Assembly (NCBI GenBank): GCA_947283485.1
Contig: CAMYOU010000008.1
Span: 1-49,183, forward strand
Reading direction: 5' to 3'
DNA length: 49,183 bases
DNA from: an uncultured Peptostreptococcaceae bacterium
GTDB lineage: Bacteria > Bacillota > Clostridia > Tissierellales > Peptoniphilaceae
Numbering within the stretch: position 1 is the stretch's first letter; each line of letters starts with the position of its first letter. Position numbers and translations under genes: made by a program. The notes beneath the pieces are model-generated. The model had not been told where the DNA came from. It saw only the letters and a list, made by a program, of their open reading frames with translations, and did not search any database. This document shows positions 24,219-31,171 of this stretch, piece after piece.

Positions 24219-24919
24219 TTGGACTTCCCTCCTATTCCCATCTTGGTAATTTTGCCATCCCGCATGTGGATGGTTCGATCGACAAAGTCGTTTAATTCCT
24301 CGTCGTGTGTGACTACGATCATCGTGATCTTCTTCTCATCGATGATCGCGTGCATGAGATTCATGATTTCAATCGTCGTGGCGCTGTCGAGATTCCCCGT
24401 CGGCTCGTCCGCAAAGACGACTTTCGGCGAACCCACGAACGCCCGCGCAATACTCACGCGTTGTTGCTGCCCGCCCGAGAGCTCCTTGGGACGGTGATGC
24501 ATCCTCGCACCCAGTCCCACGCGCTCGAGCATTTCTCGCGCCTCCTCCTCACGCTCCTTCTTCGGAACGCCGCGAAAGAGAAGTCCCAGACTCACATTCT
24601 CCCATGCGGAAAGCGTCGGGATGAGATTATAGGACTGAAAGACAAAACCGACATTGTGTTGCCTGAAGAGCGTGATCTCTTTCTCGCTTAATTTTTCAAG
24701 CGCGATCTTGCCGTAGTGAATCGAGCCTTTCGTGGGGCGTTCAAGCCCCGCCAGGCAGTTTAAGAGCGTGGACTTTCCCGAACCTGATGTGCCGAAAATA
24801 CCGAGCGTCTCGCCCTTCGCGATCTCCAATGAAAAATCGTCCAAGGCTTTGATCCGCTCGCCGCCCAGCTCGTAGTATTTGCTCAGATGTGAAATCTCGA
24901 TATAGGGGGCACCATCCAT
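24215..24919 (-). CDS. ABC transporter ATPase (MacB/LolD type)
   Basis: 234 residues from the ATG at 24919, chosen because AAAGGAGGG lies just before it; an in-frame ATG at 24937 lies upstream of that site. Walker A GTSGSGKST, Q-loop FVFQSYNLIPTLSAWENV, signature LSGGQQQR, Walker B VVFADEPTGNLD and the H-loop VVTHDEEL are all present. It powers the FtsX-type permease encoded two genes downstream. The stop overlaps the start of the secreted-protein gene (ATGA). Confidence 0.95.
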   Translation of the reverse strand: MDGAPYIEISHLSKYYELGGERIKALDDFSLEIAKGETLGIFGTSGSGKSTLLNCLAGLERPTKGSIHYGKIALEKLSEKEITLFRQHNVGFVFQSYNLIPTLSAWENVSLGLLFRGVPKKEREEEAREMLERVGLGARMHHRPKELSGGQQQRVSIARAFVGSPKVVFADEPTGNLDSATTIEIMNLMHAIIDEKKITMIVVTHDEELNDFVDRTIHMRDGKITKMGIGGKSK

Positions 24920-24946
24920 CCCGAACCCTCCTTTCATTTGTTCGAT

Positions 24947-24975
24947 ATTTTATCATAATTGGTATATCCGCACAA
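24947..24975 (-). promoter_or_regulatory. Promoter of the ABC/secreted protein operon
   Basis: On the minus strand TTGTGC (24975-24970), 17-base spacer, TAAAAT (24952-24947), about 28 bases before the ATPase start. Confidence 0.65.
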
Positions 24976-24983
24976 GAAAAAAA

Positions 24984-25021
24984 GCCTCTCAAAAGAAATA
25001 GATGCGTCTTTTTGAGAGCGA
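24984..25021 (-). terminator. Terminator-like inverted repeat with no gene before it
   Basis: CTCTCAAAA (24987-24995) and TTTTGAGAG (25011-25019) form a 9-base stem with a 15-base loop. A GGC and eight T residues follow on the minus strand. It precedes the ABC operon promoter, and no minus-strand gene lies upstream for 1.7 kb, so it may end a small RNA or be a relic. Confidence 0.5.
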
Positions 25022-25312
25022 AATTCTCTGATCGAATAAATTCCGCGCATCCCTTTCCCCATCGACACACGCGCTTTTTAGACGAAACTTTTTTGGCATC
25101 CCTTCGGAAGTGAGCGGAAAATAATTTTTCTCCCCCGCGCTTTTTTTCGCACACCTCGGACTTCATGGAAATCTATTTTCGCGGAACGGAATTTTTTTGC
25201 CGCCATCTCCGCGATGATCGAAAAAATGCTCGTACCGCCGCGCTTTTTGCGCGCACGGGACGGAAAGAAAAATCATTCGTGCGTCACTTTTCACGCATAT
25301 ACGCGGATGAAA

Positions 25313-25341
25313 TTGCCCTTCCCCGCGTCATTTGCTAGAAT
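25313..25341 (+). promoter_or_regulatory. Promoter of the anchored propeller-like protein gene
   Basis: TTGCCC (25313-25318), 17-base spacer, TAGAAT (25336-25341). The start codon is 23 bases on. Confidence 0.65.
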
Positions 25342-25363
25342 ATCCTCAGAAAGGAATGCGTCC

Positions 25364-26335
25364 ATGAAGAAAAAATTTCTCTTTTTCATTGTCTCTCTCT
25401 TCCTTGCAGCCGGTCTCTTCTTCGGCGCGAGATTTCTTTTTGCACGCGCCTACGGGAACGAAATGCCCGCCGCACTCTCGGAACACGCGATCGTCGCACC
25501 GAGCGATGCGGGAGTCTATGTCTATGATGACGGGAAACTCCGCCTTGTCGATGCCGTAAGCGAAGTCGAAAAGGCGGTATCCTTCACCGATCCCAAGATG
25601 ATCGCGGTGGGAAAGACGCTCTATGTCGCGGACGGGAAGACGCTCTATTCTTACAATCCCAAACTCGAAAAACTCTCCGAGACGACGACACCGGAGGAGA
25701 TTCGCACCTTGGCAAGCCATCGCGGCGCACTCTACTACGGGATGAAAGATCAAACCGTGCGTGTCGCGAACGGAGAAAGTACGGCACGCTCGACGCCGGG
25801 ATACCCCGTGCGCCTTTTTGCCGGCGACGATGCGCTCGTCGTGCTTACGATCTCGGACAAAGGGGAATCGCTCAAGAGTCGTCTCTATCTCTTCCGCGAC
25901 GGGAAAGACGATGCAAGTTTCGGTTTTCTCGGCGAAGTGATGGAGGACGCCGCGTTTTCGGGTAATCATCTCTATCTCGTCACGAATCGTGCGTATTATC
26001 ATTTCACAGACGCAAGACTGGTGGAAAAAGACGAGATCAATCGCCTGGCGGGGACGGCTTGCACTGATGACACGCTCCTCTATCTCGACAATACGCGACT
26101 CGTGCGCGTTTCACTTGCGGACGGAAGTGCCGAGACGACGCATCTCGACGATGTGAAGAAGCTCGTGCGCGCCAAGGACCTTACGCTCTTACTCGGAAAA
26201 CGCGCAACGGTGCTCGCGGACGACGGCAAGATCCTACCCGCGCGAGAGGACGGCGTCGTCTACGGCGGTTTTTCCCATGGAGACGATCTCTATCTCGTGA
26301 CTTCTCAAGGAATTTATAGATATTTCTCCGAATAG
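25364..26335 (+). CDS. Membrane-anchored protein, probable beta-propeller
   Basis: 323 residues; the ATG at 25364 follows AAAGGA and a promoter. Residues 4-25 (FLFFIVSLFLAAGLFFGARF) form a signal anchor. The remainder is made of repeats of about 40-45 residues with patterns such as GVYVYDDGKLRLVD, KTLYVADGKTLYSYN, GALYYGMKDQTVRV and DLYLVTSQGIYRYF, which look like propeller blades (DUF5050-like). No catalytic motif. Probably an extracytoplasmic binding or sensing protein; single gene followed by the tRNA genes. Confidence 0.65.
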   Translation: MKKKFLFFIVSLFLAAGLFFGARFLFARAYGNEMPAALSEHAIVAPSDAGVYVYDDGKLRLVDAVSEVEKAVSFTDPKMIAVGKTLYVADGKTLYSYNPKLEKLSETTTPEEIRTLASHRGALYYGMKDQTVRVANGESTARSTPGYPVRLFAGDDALVVLTISDKGESLKSRLYLFRDGKDDASFGFLGEVMEDAAFSGNHLYLVTNRAYYHFTDARLVEKDEINRLAGTACTDDTLLYLDNTRLVRVSLADGSAETTHLDDVKKLVRAKDLTLLLGKRATVLADDGKILPAREDGVVYGGFSHGDDLYLVTSQGIYRYFSE

Positions 26336-26381
26336 CTTTTCTTTTTCGAGAAGATGTTGTACAATATGGGTTGTCACATGA

Positions 26382-26457
26382 GCTGCTGTGGCTCAGCTGG
26401 TAGAGCGACGCACTCGTAATGCGTAGGTCACCGGTTCAAATCCGGTCAGCAGCTCCA
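26382..26457 (+). tRNA. tRNA-Thr (anticodon CGT)
   Basis: 76 bases with encoded CCA. Acceptor GCTGCTG / CAGCAGC, D arm GTGGCTCAGCTGGTAGAGC, anticodon stem ACGCA / TGCGT around loop CTCGTAA (anticodon CGT, reads ACG), and T arm CCGGTTCAAATCCGG. A TACAAT sequence at 26360 may be the -10 of its promoter. Confidence 0.96.
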
Positions 26458-26469
26458 TTTTCTCTTTAT

Positions 26470-26545
26470 TGGGGAATAGTCGAACTGGTAAGACACCTGA
26501 CTCTGGATCAGTAGATTGCAGGTTCAAGTCCTGCTTCCCCAGCCA
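26470..26545 (+). tRNA. tRNA-Gln (anticodon CTG)
   Basis: 76 bases with encoded CCA. Acceptor TGGGGAA / TTCCCCA, anticodon stem CCTGA / TCAGT around loop CTCTGGA (anticodon CTG, reads CAG), and T arm GCAGGTTCAAGTCCTGC. It lies 12 bases after tRNA-Thr and shares its terminator, so both are probably one transcript. Confidence 0.95.
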
Positions 26546-26547
26546 CC

Positions 26548-26583
26548 AAAAAACGACGATGTATTGCATCGCCGTTTTTTTTT
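26548..26583 (+). terminator. Terminator of the tRNA pair
   Basis: Stem AAAACGACGATG-TATTG-CATCGCCGTTTT with one mismatch, followed by T residues, directly after the tRNA-Gln CCA. Confidence 0.85.
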
Positions 26584-26699
26584 GCTTTTTTATAAACCAT
26601 TGCCTTTTTTCAAACCGCTTGTCCTTTCCTTTGCCCGAATACGCCCCGCATACGCCTCTTTTTGTTCGCTTTGCAATCTCCCTTCACCCTCCGGGCACA

Positions 26700-26732
26700 A
26701 AAAAATCTCCCGCGATCCACGGGAGATTTTTC
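26700..26732. terminator. Terminator of the gyrA-sigma-nitroreductase series
   Basis: Stem AAAAATCTCCCG / CGGGAGATTTTT with a 7-base loop. T residues on the minus strand follow the nitroreductase stop; A/T symmetry lets it act in both directions. Confidence 0.85.
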
Positions 26733-26746
26733 ATTTCTCACATTTT

Positions 26747-27313
26747 CTATTTTAGATTTTCAAGATAACTTGCACCGGTGCGTTTGGGGACGTGTTGACC
26801 ACCGTCTTCGTCCATCCAATACTTATCGCTGCCCTCATACGGTTCAATCGTGACTTCCTGCGTGCCTTTCCCGAGGGCGATGACGAGTTGGACGGTCTTT
26901 TTGAGTCCGAGTTTTCTCGCGATGTGATTGTGATCGACGGAGCGAAGGATGCACGCGCTATAGCCCATTTCACGCGCGCCCATGACGATGCCAAGCGCGG
27001 CGATGCCGAGATTGACGCAGTTCATGGGGCTCGGGCTCACGTCTTCGGTCAAGACGAGAAGGAGCGATCCGGGGCGTTCGCCTTCCGCGGGGCCCTCCCA
27101 CTCGGGGATGTTCATCGCCCAGCGCATATGGGGATAGATCCTCTTCGCTTCGTCGCCGGTCGCATGATAGAAAGAATACGACGCTCTGTTGCGCGAGACG
27201 GGAAGGACGGAAACGATGTCCATTAAGTGCATGATCTCTTCGTCGGTGAGTCGTACGTTCTCGTCAAATTTTCTGACGGAACGGGTTTTCTTTGCGAGTT
27301 CGTAAAAATCCAT
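26747..27313 (-). CDS. Nitroreductase-family flavoprotein
   Basis: 188 residues, of the FMN-dependent nitroreductase fold. RSVRKFDENVRLTDEEIMHL at the N-terminus holds the Arg-Ser-x-Arg FMN-phosphate motif; NLGIAALGIVMGAREMGYSACILRS is the central helix and flavin contact. IALGKGTQE is the usual C-terminal strand. The family reduces nitroaromatics, quinones or acts in dehalogenation; substrate unknown. It lies 17 bases after the sigma-factor gene and may be the last gene of that series. Confidence 0.82.
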   Translation of the reverse strand: MDFYELAKKTRSVRKFDENVRLTDEEIMHLMDIVSVLPVSRNRASYSFYHATGDEAKRIYPHMRWAMNIPEWEGPAEGERPGSLLLVLTEDVSPSPMNCVNLGIAALGIVMGAREMGYSACILRSVDHNHIARKLGLKKTVQLVIALGKGTQEVTIEPYEGSDKYWMDEDGGQHVPKRTGASYLENLK

Positions 27314-27330
27314 GCGGTGCTCCTTTCATA

Positions 27331-28095
27331 TCAACTGTTCACGAGATTCAATTCGTCTTGGAATTTCTTGATGATTTTTTTCTCGATGCGCGAGACGGTC
27401 ATCTGCGAGATCTTGAGTTCACGCGAGATCGCGACTTGCGTGCGTTCCATAAAATAACGTTCGACGAGAATTTTTTTCTCCATCTCATTAAAATCTTTCA
27501 TCGCGCGTTTGATGATGTCGATGAGTTCGATCTCGACGAACGATTCGTCCTCTTGTCCGAGAAAATCGGCGAGCGACGGGTCTTTCTCTTCTTTACCGCT
27601 CTCGTAGGTCATATCGAGCGACTGCGGTTGATAGACCTGCTGCGCTTCCATGGCTTCGAGGATGTCTTCTTCCGGAAGTTTCATAAATTCGGCGAGTTCC
27701 GAGACGGTGGGGCTTCTCCCGAGATCCTGCGTGAGATGATTCTTCGCAAGGGTGACGCGCTTCGAGAGTTCCTGAATGCGTCTGGGGACGCGGATCACCC
27801 ATCCGCGATCTCTGAAATAGCGTTTGATTTCTCCGATGACGGTGGGGGTGACATAACTCGAGAAGCGATAGCCGCGCGAGGGATCGAAGCGTTCGACGGC
27901 AAGTAAGACGCCGAGCGAAGCGACTTGATAGAGATCGTCGTAGTCGATGCCTTTGCCGACGTATTTTTTGGCTAAGATCTCCGCGAGATAGAGGTGCTCC
28001 TCGACGAGCTTGTCGCGAAGTTTCTTGTCTTTGGTCTTCGCGTATTCCTCAAACATGTCCGAGATTTCCTGATCGGTGTGTTTGCGCTCACTCAT
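27331..28095 (-). CDS. Sigma-70 factor of the SigB/SigF/SigG group
   Basis: 254 residues. Region 2 (about 27-95) has DDLYQVASLGVLLAVERFDP and GYRFSSYVTPTVIGEIKRYF for -10 recognition and core binding. RVPRRIQELSKR starts region 3, and region 4 (about 200-250) ends with the helix-turn-helix TQVAISRELKISQMTVSRIEK. It shows the short SigB/F/G layout without region 1.1. AGGAGCAAGAC-like Shine-Dalgarno precedes the ATG, and the start overlaps the anti-sigma gene by 8 bases. It should direct a stress or developmental regulon when released by the STAS/anti-sigma switch. Confidence 0.92.
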   Translation of the reverse strand: MSERKHTDQEISDMFEEYAKTKDKKLRDKLVEEHLYLAEILAKKYVGKGIDYDDLYQVASLGVLLAVERFDPSRGYRFSSYVTPTVIGEIKRYFRDRGWVIRVPRRIQELSKRVTLAKNHLTQDLGRSPTVSELAEFMKLPEEDILEAMEAQQVYQPQSLDMTYESGKEEKDPSLADFLGQEDESFVEIELIDIIKRAMKDFNEMEKKILVERYFMERTQVAISRELKISQMTVSRIEKKIIKKFQDELNLVNS

Positions 28096-28417
28096 GTCTT
28101 GCTCCGAACACCTTCCGAAATCTCACGCGTTTCTCTTCGATCTCCACTTCGTCCGCAAGGCTTTCCATAATCATGCGGGAGAGTCCTTCGTCCGCAGTGC
28201 GTTTGCCGACGAGGGTCGTGTCCATCGCCCCGTCTTTGAGCGTGATCTCGACGGTGACGTCCCCCGTCATGAGATTCATACTCTCGGAGATTAGGAGTTT
28301 GAGGTCTTCGATGTCTTCGATCGTCGCTTCTTCGGTTGCGCCGATGCCGGCAAAAAAGAGTCGCAAGGACGCATGATAGCGCGGATCTTGCGGAAGGGAA
28401 AGGGTCATCTTCGTCAT
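28088..28417 (-). CDS. Anti-sigma factor, divergent RsbW/SpoIIAB type
   Basis: 109 residues, shorter than RsbW or SpoIIAB (about 140-160). The part DIEDLKLLISESMNLM would be the N-box helix, but E and N are only three residues apart instead of four, and no DxGxG box is evident in the ITLKDGAMDTTLVGKR region. So it may bind the sigma factor without acting as a normal kinase. Identity rests on its position between STAS and sigma genes (overlap ATGA upstream, 8 bases downstream). Another function cannot be excluded. Confidence 0.65.
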   Translation of the reverse strand: MTKMTLSLPQDPRYHASLRLFFAGIGATEEATIEDIEDLKLLISESMNLMTGDVTVEITLKDGAMDTTLVGKRTADEGLSRMIMESLADEVEIEEKRVRFRKVFGARHE

Positions 28418-28731
28418 GACTCTTCTCCGATGCCGAAGACTTCGTCGAGGCGCGTGATGCGAAAGAGTTTCTCGACGGTTTCGGGTACGTGGATGACCTT
28501 GAGTGCGCGTCCCTTTTGGCGTTGCACATTGTAGATCGCAATGAGCGCACCGAGTCCGGTGGAGTCAATATACGTGAGTCGGGAGGCGTCAAAGAGGATG
28601 TCTTTCTCTTCGTTCGTAACGGCGGCGAGGGTCTTTTCCTTAAACTCGTCTGCGTAGAATGCGTCGAGATCGCCCTCACAGGTGATCACGATGGCGTCGT
28701 CTCTCTTTTCGATGCACATCTTGTCACTCAT
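28414..28731 (-). CDS. STAS-domain anti-anti-sigma factor (SpoIIAA/RsbV type)
   Basis: 105 residues spanning one STAS domain. The strand IVITCEGDLDAFYADEFKEK and the phosphorylation loop YIDSTGLGALI (Ser in DSTGLG) are typical; in relatives that Ser is phosphorylated by the anti-sigma kinase and dephosphorylation frees the sigma factor. The Shine-Dalgarno AAGGAGTG lies within the last codons of gyrA and the ATG overlaps the gyrA end by 8 bases, so its translation is tied to gyrase. Confidence 0.9.
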   Translation of the reverse strand: MSDKMCIEKRDDAIVITCEGDLDAFYADEFKEKTLAAVTNEEKDILFDASRLTYIDSTGLGALIAIYNVQRQKGRALKVIHVPETVEKLFRITRLDEVFGIGEES

Positions 28732-31159
28732 CTTCTTTCACTCCTTCCACATATTTTGCCACGGCGACGATGAGATCTTCCTCGCGGTCGATGTCTTTTA
28801 ATTTGACCCCGGAGGTGCGTCTGCCAAGTTCCGATACCTGTTTTACGGCGAGCCTTATGACTTCGCCTTTTTTGCTGATTAAGAGAAGTTCGTCCTCAGA
28901 GGTTACGACTTTGGCGGAGACGACGTTCCCCGTCTTCTCTGTGATCTTGTAGGTGAAGACGCCTTTGCCTCCGCGGTTCTGAATCTTATATTCATCGACG
29001 GCGGTGCGTTTGCCGTAACCGTATTCGCTCACGATGAGGACGTCTTTGCCTTTTTCCAAAATCTCAAAGCTTACAACGACATCGTCTTTTCCGAGCGCAA
29101 TACCGCGCACGCCTCTGGTGGCTCTCCCCATGAGTCTTGCGTCGGAGAGTTTGAAGGCGATGGCAAGTCCTTCTCTTGTCACGAATACCGCCTTATCGTC
29201 TTCGCCGGTCACACGCACATGGATGAGTTCGTCGTCGTCGACAAGCGAGATTGCCGCGAGTCCGGTCTTCCGAATATTCCGATATTCCTCGAGCGCGGTG
29301 CGTTTGATATAGCCTTTGGCGGTCGCAAAAGTAAGTGCCGCGTCTTCGGGAATGTCCCCGAGCGGGAATGCCGCGGTGACGGTTTCGTCTTTCGAAAGAT
29401 GTAAGAGATTGATGATCGCAGTGCCGCGTGCGATGCGGGAGCCTTCGGGAATTTCGTGGGCATACTGCATGTAGACGCGTCCCTTGTTTGTAAAGAAGAG
29501 GATTTGATCGTGGGTCGATGCGACGAAGAGCATGTCGACAAAATCTTCCTGTCGCATGGTCAGACCGATGATGCCTTTGCCGCCACGGTTTTGCTTGCGA
29601 TAGACATTCATCGGGATTCGTTTGATATAACCTGCGCGCGTGATGCTCACGAGCACGTCTTCCTCTTTGATGAGTTCCGTGATGTCCACTTCACCGATGG
29701 CCGGTTTGATCTTCGTGCGTCGCGCATCTCCGAATTTCTCTCGGATTTCCATGAGTTCGTCTTTGATAATCGAAAGCAGTACCGCGCGGTTTTCGAGAAT
29801 TTCGTGGTACCGTGCAATCTCTTTGATGAGGCTTTCGTACTCGGCGGTGAGTTTTTCGTGCTCGAGTCCGGTGAGTCTTCGAAGCATCATGTCGAGTACG
29901 GCGGTCGCCTGCACGTCTGTGAGTTCAAAACGTTTCATAAGCGCGTCTTTGGCGATTTTGTCGTCCTTCGATTCGCGGATGATCCTTATCACTTCGTCGA
30001 TGTTCTTTTGGCAGATGAGGAGTCCTTCGACGATGTGCGCGCGCTTCTCGGCGCGTTCGAGATCGAAGATTGTGCGTCTCCGGATAATCTCAATTTGGTG
30101 ATCGAGATAATATCTCAAGAGATCGTGGAGCGGGAGGAGTTTCGGCTCGCCGTCGACGAGAGCGAGGTTGATGATGCCGAAGGTCGTCTGCATCTGCGTG
30201 TATTTGTAGAGGAGATTGAGGACGACTTGGGGATTCGCGTCGCGTTTTAATTCGATGACGATGCGGATCCCGTCGCGGTTCGATTCGTCTCTGAGTCCCG
30301 AGATCCCTTCGATGACTTTATTCTTCACGCAGTCGGCGATGCGCATGACGAGCGTGGATTTATTGACTTGATAGGGAATTTCCGTCACGATGATGCGAAA
30401 ACGTCCGTTCTTTTCCTCTTCGATATCGGCTACGGCGCGAATGGTGAGTTTTCCTCTCCCGGTGCGATACGCCTTCTCGATGCCCTCTTTCCCCATGATC
30501 ATGGCGCCGGTCGGAAAATCGGGACCTTTGATACATTTCATAAGTTCCGCGGTCGTGACGTCCTCTTTCTCGAGCATGAGCACGCACGCATCGATGACTT
30601 CCCTGAGATTGTGGGGCGCCATATTGGTCGCCATGCCGACTGCGATGCCGGCGGAACCGTTGACGAGAAGATTCGGGAAACGGCTCGGGAGCACGACGGG
30701 TTCTTCTTCGCTCTCGTCAAAGTTTAATTGAAAATCGACTGTATTTTTGCCGATATCCCGTAACATCTCAAGCGCGAGTTTCGACATGCGCACTTCAGTG
30801 TAACGCATAGCTGCCGCGCCGTCGCCGTCGATGGAACCGAAGTTTCCGTGTCCGTCGGCGAGAGGATATCGCATATTGAAATCTTGCGCCATACGCACGG
30901 TCGCGTCGTAGACGGAACTGTCGCCGTGCGGATGGTATTTACCGAGAACATCACCGACGAGGCGCGCACTCTTACGATAGGGTTTGTCCGGCGTGAGTCC
31001 TAACCCGCTCATACCGTAGAGAATGCGTCTGTGAACGGGTTTTAGCCCGTCTCGTACGTCCGGAAGCGCGCGGGCTACGATGACACTCATGGAGTATTCG
31101 AGATAGCTCTTGCGCATGACTTTTTCGATATCAACGGGCACGATGGATTTTATTTCCAC
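28724..31159 (-). CDS. gyrA: DNA gyrase subunit A
   Basis: 811 residues from a GTG at 31159, preceded by AAGGAGGG. The DNA-cleaving tyrosine is Y120 (AAMRYTEVRMS). The quinolone region reads KYHPHGDSSVYD, with S81 and D85 at the positions of E. coli S83 and D87, the sensitive state. The C-terminal beta-pinwheel has QNRGGKG, the GyrA box, twice. With gyrB it makes negative supercoils. Follows gyrB with 12 bases between them, and continues into the STAS/anti-sigma/sigma genes. Confidence 0.98.
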   Translation of the reverse strand: MEIKSIVPVDIEKVMRKSYLEYSMSVIVARALPDVRDGLKPVHRRILYGMSGLGLTPDKPYRKSARLVGDVLGKYHPHGDSSVYDATVRMAQDFNMRYPLADGHGNFGSIDGDGAAAMRYTEVRMSKLALEMLRDIGKNTVDFQLNFDESEEEPVVLPSRFPNLLVNGSAGIAVGMATNMAPHNLREVIDACVLMLEKEDVTTAELMKCIKGPDFPTGAMIMGKEGIEKAYRTGRGKLTIRAVADIEEEKNGRFRIIVTEIPYQVNKSTLVMRIADCVKNKVIEGISGLRDESNRDGIRIVIELKRDANPQVVLNLLYKYTQMQTTFGIINLALVDGEPKLLPLHDLLRYYLDHQIEIIRRRTIFDLERAEKRAHIVEGLLICQKNIDEVIRIIRESKDDKIAKDALMKRFELTDVQATAVLDMMLRRLTGLEHEKLTAEYESLIKEIARYHEILENRAVLLSIIKDELMEIREKFGDARRTKIKPAIGEVDITELIKEEDVLVSITRAGYIKRIPMNVYRKQNRGGKGIIGLTMRQEDFVDMLFVASTHDQILFFTNKGRVYMQYAHEIPEGSRIARGTAIINLLHLSKDETVTAAFPLGDIPEDAALTFATAKGYIKRTALEEYRNIRKTGLAAISLVDDDELIHVRVTGEDDKAVFVTREGLAIAFKLSDARLMGRATRGVRGIALGKDDVVVSFEILEKGKDVLIVSEYGYGKRTAVDEYKIQNRGGKGVFTYKITEKTGNVVSAKVVTSEDELLLISKKGEVIRLAVKQVSELGRRTSGVKLKDIDREEDLIVAVAKYVEGVKEDE

Positions 31160-31171
31160 TAGAATCCCTCC

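Larger units (their letters stand above)
24920..25363. other. Intergenic stretch between divergent operons
   Basis: No gene seen. It holds the leftward ABC operon promoter (24947-24975), an inverted repeat with a minus-strand T tract (24984-25020) and the rightward promoter at 25313. The part 25030-25300 has several T runs and no recognisable structure or coding signal. Confidence 0.55.
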
